Shown in pieces: positions 19,017 through 27,408 of a stretch of 27,408 bases of DNA (the stretch's first letter is position 1; each line of letters begins with the position of its first letter). Origin of the DNA: Chara braunii (Eukaryota > Streptophyta > Charophyceae > Charales > Characeae); NCBI GenBank assembly GCA_003427395.1, contig BFEA01000006.1, positions 6,338,178 through 6,365,585 of the forward strand. Reading direction: 5' to 3'. The translations under genes and the position numbers were made by a program. The notes below the pieces were generated by a model. It did not search any database. It worked only from the letters and a program-made list of their open reading frames with translations, and had not been told where the DNA came from.

Positions 19017-19460
19017 AAGATGCAGCGTCAAGCCGTTCATTGATTCTGCCTGTGAGCCGTGCGAAAGCGCTGCCTGAGCTTCTTGTGTGCGGAGGTCTGC
19101 AGGTGCCCGTAGGAGAAGTGGGCTTGAGGAGGAAGACGCGCCATAGCCGCTTGTGTGTTAGTGGTAGTGAAGGCAGCCATAGCTTCCATAGCTTAGGGAT
19201 AGAGAGTTAGTAGGTGTGTGCGCGTGTGTGTGTACGAGTGTGTTGTGTATATGTGTGCGGGATATCCAGGGAGATCCAGGGTGTGTGTGCGAACAAGTTG
19301 CTAAGAGTACAGCGATCGGCCATTGCCGATCGACACAAGTTGAATTTGAACTGTGTTCTTGGCTTCGTTATCTTTGAGCTTTGTGTGGGCGCAAGTCGCC
19401 AACTTGATTGTCATCTTTTGCATGCACGCTGAGTATCGAAGAAGACAAGTCCGATTGCAT

Positions 19461-19472
19461 TCGTATCGGAGC
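19461..19472 (+). other. Decayed primer-binding site of element C
   Basis: TCGTATCGGAGC matches the initiator-Met consensus TGGTATCAGAGC at 10 of 12 positions and continues TGGTTCCC. One base separates it from the LTR end. The two changes include a possible loss of function. Confidence 0.7.
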
Positions 19473-20248
19473 TGGTTCCCACTGTTCTGATCGTCATCGT
19501 CGTCGCCATCATCAACATCGCTCGAAGAACGAGGTGATCCACGTAGGCGCCGCTGCGCCGCAGGAGGAAGGAAAGAGAGGCGCCATTTTTGCGCCACGTC
19601 AGCAGCAGTTAGAGAGAAAGAGGAGGCGCCATGTCATCACCGGGCGCCTGCTGCTGACCCGCAAAGAGAGGACGGGCACTCTGCGCCCTGGTCGTGCGTC
19701 GTTGCTAGAGGAGGAGAGGGGCGCCCTGCTACGCGCCACGTCAGCACACACTGCTCGTCGTCACGCGCTGCTGCCCGTTGCTCCCCGCGCGTCGTCGCTG
19801 CACCGCGCGCCAGTTCTTCACACACACATGCTTTTCACGCTAGCCACATTGCGCGTTGCTACCTAGTGCATGCTGTGCGCCAAGCTGGTAACGTGCGCCG
19901 TCGCTCGTTGCCTGCTCACGCCCCACTCTCGCCCATTATTGTCGCGCGCTATCGTTTCCTGCGCTAGTTGCTGCCACACGCCACTGAGGCTATCTTGCGG
20001 GAGTTCGTTGCGGGCTGCCCGCTATCGAAGGCCGTTGGGCGCCGCTGTTATGCTCATCGTTGAAGACTGCCACGCTCGTTGCTGAGGGCTGTTCCGGTTG
20101 AAGAAGAAGCCGCAACGTGACGAGACTGCCGCTGCGAAAGAGAACCCGCCACCTTGGGGAAGAAGGCCGCTGCGCCAAATCGAAGAGAGGAGCGGCCATA
20201 GCTGCAGCGTTTGAGGAGGAAGGAGACGATGACGACGGAAGAAGAAAG

Positions 20249-20360
<112 letters not shown>

Positions 20361-20633
20361 GAGCGATAGAAGATTGGTTTTGCAGCCTCAAAGAAGGAAG
20401 CGGTGGGCATAGCTGCCAAGCTCGGACCTTGCGAGGAAGGAGAAGAATGAAGTGACGAAGAAGGGAAGAGAGAGGAGGAAGGAGGAAGGAGAGAGGAGGA
20501 AGAAGGAGGAAGGAGAGACGAGGGAGAAGGAAGATACCATAGCCAAGTGGGTGAAGAAGAAGAGAGAACCGGGGAGAAGAGAGAGAGGTTGGCAAAGGAG
20601 AAGGGTTGGGGGCCATAGCCGAAGGTCGAAGAG

Positions 20634-20719
20634 TTGACCGATGGGGTTGACCAAGGCGTTGACCAAGTTTGACCAGCCGTTGACCAGCGTTGACCAAGGT
20701 CGTTGACCAAGATTTGACC
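20634..20719 (+). promoter_or_regulatory. TTGACC (W-box-like) array in C leader
   Basis: Eight TTGACC in 86 bases, most within GTTGACCAAG units of irregular spacing. Matches the A array (7537-7645). One further GTTGACCAAACC lies at 20881 and is also shared with A (7367 region). Confidence 0.58.
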
Positions 20720-21052
20720 AAGCTGGAGTTGGTATAATCTTGCCAAGCCTTTAGCCTATCCCCTCGCTCTATGGATGTGCACTTACCCTTTGGTACTTGC
20801 TGAGTCTGTCTCTCTTCTTTTTGCATTGAGTCACTTTTGTCCAGGTGTTAGGACTCTGTGCATGTGGTCTGTAGAGCTGCGTTGACCAAACCTGCACGGG
20901 CTGAGTAGGGCTCAAGTCCATGTCTGACAACTGACACGTCCCGGAGGCCTAACTCTCCCAAGGACCGGTACAGACCGGTGGGGTGCTTAGCGTGGCATGG
21001 TAGGCCCAAAATCCGAGCTGCAGGCTGTACAACCACCTGTTTAAGTGTCGAG

Positions 21053-21136
21053 AGGACTCGCTGATCACATCAACCTGACTGTGACGTTAAAGAATTCCTG
21101 AGGAGTTAAATGCCTCCTAATCAGCAATAGAGTCCT
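21053..21136 (+). ncRNA. Conserved structured RNA block in C leader
   Basis: Outer stem AGGACTC-GCTGAT (21053-21065) pairs with ATCAGC-AATA-GAGTCCT (21120-21136), 13 pairs with a four-base bulge at the same place as in A. Hairpin 1 is CATCA/TGACG with one mismatch and a G-C to A-T exchange. The conserved GTTAAAGAATTC follows. The inner 16 bases of hairpin 2 are deleted, but AGGAG can pair with the next CTCCT. It lies about 280 bases before the gag start. Confidence 0.6.
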
Positions 21137-21419
21137 ACAGTGACAGCCTTAGAAGTAGGTCAGGCTAGAGACCCTAGTTGACAGGGTGTGATCTAGAGAG
21201 AAAGCCAGGTGGGATTGATCGCTGGTGCATGGTGCACTGGGATCTGGAAAGTTTCGGTGATAGTGGTGGCGAAAGCTTCTGTCGGTTGTGGTAACCTAGC
21301 TGGATCGAAGGAGAGGATTTTGTAGTCCTTTAGAGAGTCGGTCAGTTAGTCAATCAGTTGGTGGGTGGAAGTCTTAAGTGGTGAGGAGTGGAACTTTCCC
21401 TGGTTGTGCATCTTTCACC

Positions 21420-21673
21420 ATGGTGACCACGCGTACAGGAACAAATACCACCCCATATAGCAAGGCTCAGGAAGAGCAAGCCGCAACCGTGCTAAAAGAG
21501 AGAAGAAAAGATGGAGAAGAAAGAGCTCATAAAGTAGGCAAAGATGCTGGCCTTGATGGAGGAGCAGAAGGCCAAGCAAAAACAGATGGAAGAGGAGATG
21601 AAGAAATGGAAGAAAGAGCAGGAGGAGAAATTGAAGGCGGTGGAAGCAGAAGCAGAAGCAAAAGAAGGAGAAG

Positions 21674-21704
<31 letters not shown>

Positions 21705-23404
21705 GGAGGAACCCTTGCAGAGAAATGTAAGAAGAGAGGAGAGGGGGGAGTCCAGTGGCACAAGAGAAACAAAGGCAAAGATAGAGAAGATGGTGAATGA
21801 GTGGGTGGCCAATCTGGCCTTGGGAGAGGAAGAAGAAGCACTATTGCTTGTCCCTCAGGCAGAGAGGGAGGAGTTCGCAAAGGAGTTGGAAGCATAAGGA
21901 AATCCCTTGCGCCTATAGACTTTGGAGGAGGAGAAGTTAGAGTGGAAGTTGCGCCTTACAAGGGAAAGGAGGAGGCGATTAGAGGCGGCAGAGACAATGG
22001 AAAAAGAGTCACAGGCCGCTGAAGAACAACGGGGGCAATTGGCAACGCAAGTAGACCTCCAGAGGAAAGTAGACATTCTCTCGCAGAATATGGAGGTGGT
22101 TTTGAGGGCCCAACGAGAGCAGCTGCGCTACTTGAGAGACCATGATATTGCGTTACAATCCATGCGCCTAGGTTTTAAAGAGTTTGCAAGGGATACGATG
22201 ATGCGTGCGGGCATTGAATTGCATGCTGCCACATAGAGGTTTTGCGCAGGCGCCATCCAGGTTAGCGGCCCCAAAAGAGGAAGAGCCACGACCCAATTGT
22301 GAACGCATCAAAGCCAAATTCCCTGAGCCCTATAGAGGAAGAAGGGAGAGGATTTTGATAATTGAGAAGCCAATATCAAATCCTATATACACCTCCAGCT
22401 TATCAAGCCTGAGAACCATGTTCTCGTGGCATTCCAGGCGTTGACGGATGAAGCGGCCAGCTTTGCTAGGTCGTTTGCTCGTGCCGCCAACTGTAACAAT
22501 GATATGGTCACATACTCCTCCATACTCACTTGAGAGAATTTCATACCGCCCTCCGGGAACGATTTGCAGATGTCACTAGGGGCCTTAGGGCCTCAGACAA
22601 ACTGCAAACAATCCACTCGTGACAGTGGAAAAGTGCAAGAGCACTCAAGGCCGCCATGGATGAGTTAGTCGTTGTCCCTGGACATGGGGTTACTGAGCCC
22701 CAACTCGTCCAACTGTTGTATCGCGCCATGCCCGGAGCTTTGCACGGGCATTTATTCGATAAAAAGCAACAGCCCAATATGACTTACGATATGCTTAGTA
22801 GGGACGTTGCTTATGCGGCCCAGTCTATGCCAGTGACCACTTTCTGGCACAAGGGCCTCGTTAAAAGGAAAAAGTGTAAAGGTCTGATCATCTCGGGCCA
22901 AGTCAAGGCCAAGGATCATCTGATCCTTACTTTAGATGAGGGTGGTCTAAAAGAGGTCCCATACAATAAGATTGAGTGGGGCCTCGACGAAGAGGACAGC
23001 GGTGAGGGTCAGGGGAGGACCTATGTTGTTGTCGCGGCTGGAGGGAGGCCGCAAGGAAGAGGGAGAGGCCGGGGCCAAGGGGGCCAGGCCTCTGGTGGTG
23101 GAGGACAGGGCGACCAGGGGTTTGGCAGCAGGGGAAACCGCCAAGAGGGAGGAAGGGGTCAAGGTCCCCCATGAAACCGTCCACGTTCTAATCGGTCACC
23201 TCCCAGGAGGGGTGAATGGCACCCTGGTCTACCTCAGGGCAAACCCTAGGAATCGTTTGGCTTATAGCAGACTGTTTGATAGAAGAGGATGATGCGGATC
23301 AGTGCATTTATTGCGGTGATCCTGGGCACATCATAAAATTTTGCCCAAAATACAGGGATGTCCGGCGAGCTGCTGCAGAGGCAGCAGAAGGCAACCGTCG
23401 GTAG
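21420..23404 (+). pseudogene. gag: Element C gag (broken in several frames)
   Basis: Start ATG at 21420 in the CACCATGGT context shared with A; an upstream in-frame Met at 21378 is not conserved. The N-terminus MVTTRTGTNTTPYSKAQEEQ parallels A. A frameshift near 21505, TAG at 21535-21537 (Gln in A), then a charged coiled coil with poly-Glu to TAA at 21895-21897 and TAG at 21916-21918. The frame continues to 22236. The capsid region (22300-22655) is split by frameshifts and stops, including TGA at 22620-22622. A good frame runs 22656-23174 into a Gly/Arg-rich tail, and after another shift comes an intact zinc knuckle, CIYCGDPGHIIKFC, before the stop at 23404. Confidence 0.86.
21661..21703 (+). 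repeat. (GAA)n coding microsatellite in C gag
   Basis: About 12 GAA/GAG units, read in the gag frame as a run of Glu. Matches the interrupted version in A (6688-6722). Confidence 0.85.
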
Positions 23405-23594
23405 GGGTAGCAACTGCCGTTACCTCTAGACCATGTGGAGATGAGTGCGCATGCCAGATAGAAACTCCCAACCCACATGTGTCTATGACAGAGGTTGCTG
23501 GCCAGCGCCTAGTTAGTTGTTCAAAGATTGCTTTTGTTAGAGTCTCTCTAGGCGCTTCCCTCACAGGACTGGCATAAGAGTTGAAGGAAAGGAT

Positions 23595-24310
23595 GCCAGC
23601 TTGGGCCAAGATGAAGAAAGATGGGAAAGGGCAACTAGTATTGGTAGATGTAGAAATTTTCTGAGGCAAGGTAGGGGCCCTTATAGATAGTGGGGCCACC
23701 CGTAGCTATATTAGTTGTAAAGCGTTGAAGAAGTTTAAGCTCAACTTGAAGTCCAAAAGCTAGATAAGCCCATAGTCAGTATCCTCGCAGACAATCGCAC
23801 GATGCGAATCGAGGATTACGTTGAGGGAGTCCAAGCGTACTTTCGCCTAGAGGAAGATGGGAAAGTTGAAAGAGTTTTCCATTCCCTGAATCTCTTCGTT
23901 GAGGACAATCTCCCGTTTGAAATGGTCATAGGAATGGACTGGGGAGAGGCAGCAAGAGCCATACTACACCTAATAGAGCATGAGTGTAGACTTCCTAGTC
24001 CTTCAGGTGGTGTTAAGACAAGCCGCCTGTTCCACGTGTCAGGAGTAGATAACCCGCTGGCACATTGTTGTCTCAGTGCTCCCGTGTTCCAGCGACTAGT
24101 GAGGAAGGAGCAGTTAGAAGAACAACTCTTTGTGGCCTATGTTAGGCCGGTCACTGAGCCTAAGAAAGAGGAACCAACCAGCCCACTTATTGCCAAGTTG
24201 TCAGAAGAGTACGCAAATCTATCAGAGGCTCCATCAGGAGTAGTCTCGCGTCCTATCCAACACCGTATTGAGATAGAGCCTAGCAGTAAGACTTTGAAAG
24301 GAGCAGTGTA
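23595..24310 (+). pseudogene. pol: Element C protease segment of pol
   Basis: Retropepsin-like protease with intact LIDSGATRSYIS (Asp codon 23686-23688). A TGA at 23662-23664 lies just before it, and a one-base loss near 23750 shifts to the frame opening at 23802, which then runs unbroken into the reverse transcriptase. The region MRIEDYVEGVQAYFR, DNLPFEMVIGMDWG and SRPIQHRIEIEP is close to A. In A the protease-RT junction is shifted, while in C it is in one frame, which shows that protease and RT were a fused pol in this family. Confidence 0.87.
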
Positions 24311-24729
24311 TAGAATGTCTCCCAAACAGTTGGAGGAGTTGCGCAAGCAATTAGATGAGCTCCTTGAGAAGGGGTGGATTACACCCAATTCGTCTCCATT
24401 TAGAGCACCTGTTCTCTTCGTTCCCAAGAAAGAGGGAGAGCTTAGAATGTGCATTGACTATAGGGGTCTCAACGTCGTCACAATAAATAATGCAAAACCA
24501 TTGCGCCATATAAATGATTTATTGGATCGGGTGCGGGGATGCAAGTACTTGTCAAAGATGGATTTGAAGTCAGCATACCATCAGATAGATGTTCACCCTG
24601 ATGATCAGTACAAAATGACTTTCATGACTAGATATGGGTACTATGAGTTTGTAGTAATGCCCTTTGGACAAACCAACGCACCGACCACATTCCAGCGTTG
24701 TATGAATGATTTGTTTAGGCCGTGGTTAG

Positions 24730-24742
24730 ACAGATTCATAGT
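24730..24742. repeat. Target-site duplication, left copy
   Basis: ACAGATTCATAGT, identical to 25427-25439. The pair brackets the SINE; 13 bases is typical of target-primed reverse transcription. Confidence 0.93.
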
Positions 24743-25426
24743 GTTTTTTTTTTTTTTTTTTTTAAGGGTTGTGTGGTGTCGGGGAGATTACCCAGGGAAG
24801 GATGTCCGACAGCGGGCTTCGCGGACCGGGTTCAACCCATTGGTCGGCGCAGTGGGACACACCCACTCTCTCAAAATAGGAGCGCTCAACCTCACACGCA
24901 CCCCCGGGAGTATCGGCCCAAACCGGCACTATCGGGCCGCAAGCGTCAGGGTGCACCCACCCCGAATACAGGGGTCTTGTATCCCCCTCGAAGCGCCCAG
25001 CCGAGAGGCGTTAGCACCCAGACACCAGGCGCAGCGAGAGGTTAGGGATCCTCTACTAGGAAGGGAGCGAACCCTTTACCCCTCACGGATACTCACCACT
25101 GGGTCTGCCCCTTCCCGGAGCCGTCTCCCCCCATGGCCTGCAACAACCCCAAGGGGAGGCACACGTTCAACCGTTACGGGGATCAGAATGCGCCATTGGG
25201 GGTCAGCGAATGATGGGCACCCTGGCGGGTGGATCTCCAGTTCAAACTGCCGCACCATGCATACATCGTACTCCTGGGAGCATGCACACTCAGTGTGTGA
25301 GTGGTAGTGCATCAACCTAATGCCTCGTCGGCAACATATGCACGAGGTTGCGGATTTGAACCCGCAACCTCAGACCACAATGTGCATTTCCAACCGGTGC
25401 CCTAACCACTAGGCCATCCGCCACTC
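24743..25426 (-). mobile_element. tRNA-derived SINE inserted in C pol
   Basis: 684 bases on the minus strand. The head (25426 to about 25335) is tRNA-like: an A box TGGCCTAGTGG (25416-25406) and a B box GGTTCAAATCC (25362-25352), 43 bases apart, as in RNA polymerase III promoters. A ten-base stem GAGGTTGCGG/CCGCAACCTC surrounds the B box. The unrelated body of about 570 bases is GC-rich. The tail is a run of 20 A (T at 24744-24763 on the plus strand). Perfect 13-base target duplications flank it. Such elements have no protein and use a LINE reverse transcriptase. It is long for a SINE. The clean duplication implies a fairly recent insertion, later than C itself. Confidence 0.9.
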
Positions 25427-25439
25427 ACAGATTCATAGT
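25427..25439. repeat. Target-site duplication, right copy
   Basis: ACAGATTCATAGT, identical to the copy at 24730-24742. Confidence 0.93.
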
Positions 25440-26110
25440 TGTTTATTTAGATGACATCTTGATTTTTAGCAAAACCCTCTGGGAGCACGAGGCTCATCTG
25501 AGGCAGATCTTGAAAAAGTTGCGCGAAGCAAACTTCAAAATCAATGCAAAGAAGTGTGAGTGGGCCAAGGCAAAGATTTTGTACTTGGGCCACCTTTAAG
25601 ATGGTGATGGCATAAAACCTGAGGACGACAAGATCGCAGCGATTAGAGATTGGCCAACTCCTCGTACACTCACGGAGTTGAGGTCGTTTTTAGGATTGGC
25701 TAACTATTACAGGAAGTTTGTGAGGAACTTCTCTGCAATCGGCGCTCCCCTCAGCAGACTACTAAAGAAGGAGGCAATATGGAAGTGGGACCCAGAGTGC
25801 ACATCGGCCCTGAAGAAGTTAAAGAGGGTGTTGATAGAGTACCCAGTCCTCAAGGTAGCTGACCTATCCTTTTTTTGTCACCACCGATGCCAGTCAATAC
25901 GGTATTGGTGTTGTTTTACAGCAAGATGATGGCAATGGGTATAGACCCGTAGAGTTCATGTCCGCTAGGTTACCTTCAAAGAAGGTAACAACATCCACCT
26001 ATGAGAGGGAACTCTACGCTCTCAGGCAAGCACTAGACCATTGGAGACACTGCTTGCTTGGGAGGCACTTCGAAGTTTATTTCGACCACAAGAAATAGTG
26101 GTGGCTGAAA

Positions 26111-26764
26111 TTGCAAGCCACGATGACACCTAAGCTTTCTAGGTGGGCTGCAGAGATAGATCAGTTTGACTTTGAGCTCAAGCCGGTTAAAGGGAAGTAT
26201 AATGTGGTTGCAGACGGCCTTAGTAGAAGAGCCAACTACTTTGGAGCTTTAGTTCACTATCTGGATGTAGGGTCAGACTTACACCAAGGAGTCATAGATG
26301 CGTACCTCAGGACCCTATCTATAGTGACCTACTAAAGAGAGTCAAGGAGGACCCAGCCACTTAGTCTGACTACCGTACCACTAATGGGTTACTGTTTGAG
26401 AAGACAAATGTCGTAGATCGGCTATACGTTCCCAACAGCGAAGAGATCCGCAGTTTGATCTTAGGGGAATGTCACGACATAGAAGAGCGCGCGCACGTGC
26501 GGTGGCCTTGGCCTTGGCGCTTCAACTTTGGCTGGCAAAAGACATTAGCCAACCTGACACGTGCCTACACGTGGCCTTGGCATGAAAGCTGATTGTATAG
26601 AGTATGTGCGTAGTTGTAAGGTATGCCAGCGCAACAAAACTAACGACGCGAGCCCCATTGGGTCTTCTCAGACCCTTGCCTATCCCATCAGGACCTGGAG
26701 ACTCTGTGTGCATCGACTTTATGGATGTCGGGGTCAGGAGTAGGCATGGCAAGAGCCAAGTCAT
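26111..26764 (+). pseudogene. pol: Element C integrase, N-terminal part only
   Basis: Begins with the RNase H end (KYNVVADGLSRRA), then a frameshift near 26310 and TAG at 26362-26364. The zinc-binding module is disrupted: after CHDIEE there is an in-frame insertion of 36 bases rich in Trp-Pro codons, and the second His is changed to Asn (NFGWQKT). CKVCQRNK is kept in another frame. The core starts with the first Asp (CIDFMD) and stops after SRHGKSQV at about 26764, where A goes on to VVVDRFSKYA. Catalytic residues two and three are absent from the window. Confidence 0.87.
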
Positions 26765-26804
26765 CCCTACATATATAACTATCACTAATTTTCGGCCCGT
26801 GACA

Positions 26805-26860
26805 AGCAGACGATCGGGGCCCTGCGATTTTACACTCTGCGACGGTCCCGATCGTCTGCT
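26805..26860. other. Perfect 14-base inverted repeat (hairpin)
   Basis: AGCAGACGATCGGG (26805-26818) and CCCGATCGTCTGCT (26847-26860) with 28 bases between. The stem can extend by a G-T and two G-C pairs. It is GC-rich and stable as DNA cruciform or RNA hairpin. It lies 40 bases inside the foreign block. Confidence 0.85.
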
Positions 26861-27092
26861 GATCGTTTGCTCTTCGAAGTTGAACCGTCGCGGGCGGCTC
26901 CGCGCCAGGGCCTGTACCTGGCCCACGCGCCAACGGCGGTACCAAAGCGTGTTACCGGCCCTACCGCACACGGTACCGGGGTTGCGCGTGACGCGCTACC
27001 AGTCCAGCGCCCCTACAATGTATAGAAACTACTTTTTGGGGCAAGCGCACTGCCGACTTGAGGGCAGGTGTACTGGACGACGAGTTAGAGCC

Positions 27093-27300
27093 GACGCCTG
27101 TTCGACACTCTAAGCTACTCGACTGAGCTACTCTACGCTACTCTGTGCTACTCTAGAGTCCACGCCTGTTTTCGACACTCAAGCTACTCGACTGAGCTAC
27201 TCTGCGCTACTTTTTGCTACTCTAGAGTCAACGACGACGCTACTCTAAAGTCGACGCCTGTTTTCGACACTCAAGCTACTCGACTGACTTCTACGCTGCT
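27093..27300. repeat. Nested minisatellite (units 68 and 92 bases)
   Basis: Three units begin GACGCCTGTT at 27093, 27161 (CACGCCTG) and 27253, each followed by TCGACACTC, AAGCTACTCGACTGA and runs of GCTACTCT sub-repeats ending CTAGAGTC. Unit two carries an extra 24 bases made of the same sub-repeat. The third is partial. Confidence 0.85.
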
Positions 27301-27330
27301 ATGTACAACTACTACTTCGCTCAAAGTTGG

Positions 27331-27408
27331 AAACACACGCACTCGCACACACACACACACGCACACATGCACACACACACGCACACAAGCACGCACACAA
27401 GCACACAC
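27331..27408. repeat. Impure (CA)n microsatellite at window edge
   Basis: CA dinucleotides with scattered CG, TG and AG units, running to the end of the window. Confidence 0.92.

Larger units (their letters stand above)
18503..19459 (+). repeat. 5' LTR of element C
   Basis: 957 bases, TGAAACGG start to GATTGCA end, followed by a decayed primer-binding site. Collinear with the A 3' LTR (385-1272) through the 31-base repeats, AAGTGGGC motifs, CAGTCC words, TATA box, the GCGCTGCC region, the GT-rich stretch and GGGATATCCAGGG. A TG six bases further left (18497) was considered, but A shows homology beginning only at AGTGAAAC, so 18503 fits TG...CA best. Confidence 0.87.
24311..26110 (+). pseudogene. 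pol: Element C reverse transcriptase and RNase H, split by a SINE
   Basis: RT starts around [20 protein letters not shown] (24314) with [19 protein letters not shown] and MPFGQTNAPTTFQ. At DRFIV (24742) the SINE interrupts, exactly before the catalytic YLDD box, which resumes after 25439. Then TAA at 25597-25599, [12 protein letters not shown], and a frameshift near 25870 into RNase H, where [10 protein letters not shown] keeps the Asp that A has lost. TAG at 26096-26098 lies in the DHxxL region. Without the SINE the domain order equals A. Confidence 0.9.
26764..27408. other. GC-rich block of unknown origin, not part of C
   Basis: Sequence after the integrase break does not resemble any part of A, B or C. 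It starts TCCCTACATATATAAC, has a strong hairpin (26805-26860), a second inverted repeat CGGTACC/GGTACCG (26937-26978), a minisatellite and (CA)n at the window edge. No credible protein. It may be another insertion, possibly of Helitron type, or flanking DNA. Confidence 0.45.

Noticed and set aside
21053-21136. Hammerhead ribozyme in the leader block
   Set aside because: C has CTGAGGA like the hammerhead core, but A and B have ATGAGGA, no GAAA core sits at the needed place, and the stem plan differs.
25335-25426. A functional tRNA gene on the minus strand
   Set aside because: A and B boxes are present, but no proper acceptor stem closes and the segment is fused to a long body with poly(A) and target duplications, so it is a SINE head.

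Overview
The window is a block of nested and adjacent long terminal repeat (LTR) retrotransposons from a eukaryotic nuclear genome. No host protein gene is visible. All coding remains are gag and pol of Ty3/gypsy elements with a chromodomain-like C-terminus. Primer-binding sites of the initiator-methionine tRNA type, a tRNA-derived SINE, W-box-like arrays and long microsatellites point to a plant or streptophyte alga. From memory of similar predicted proteins the charophyte Chara braunii is my best guess, but the sequence alone does not prove this.

Three elements are recognisable. Element A (minus strand, about 385-8258) reads right to left: primer-binding site, long leader, gag, protease, reverse transcriptase/RNase H, integrase with chromodomain, then a 3' LTR at 385-1272. 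Element B (plus strand, 9806-18056) belongs to another family. It has a 1.1 kb 5' LTR, a clean primer-binding site, gag, pol and a 3' LTR of which only the first 185 bases remain. Element C (plus strand, 18503 to about 26764) is the same family as A. It has a 5' LTR, a 2 kb leader with a (GA)n tract, gag, and a pol that carries a SINE insertion and is cut off inside integrase. All three carry many frameshifts and stop codons, so none can make its full protein set.

Non-coding stretches: 1-384 is leader-like sequence next to the A LTR; 8259-9805 lies beyond the A primer-binding site and holds two minisatellites; 18057-18502 holds a small inverted-repeat element and unique sequence; 26764-27408 is an unrelated GC-rich block with a strong hairpin, a minisatellite and a (CA)n tract. 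The sequence also contains a 160-base N gap whose two edges repeat each other.

The most interesting signal is in the leaders. A, B and C, although from two families, share a block of about 85-100 bases that folds into the same plan: an outer stem closing around two hairpins. Several base pairs differ between copies but stay paired. Upstream of this, B has three perfect tetraloop hairpins spaced exactly 20 bases apart. A and C have arrays of TTGACC boxes and repeated GCCATAG motifs. Together these suggest structured RNA signals (packaging, dimerisation or translation) and stress-type transcriptional control, as hypotheses.
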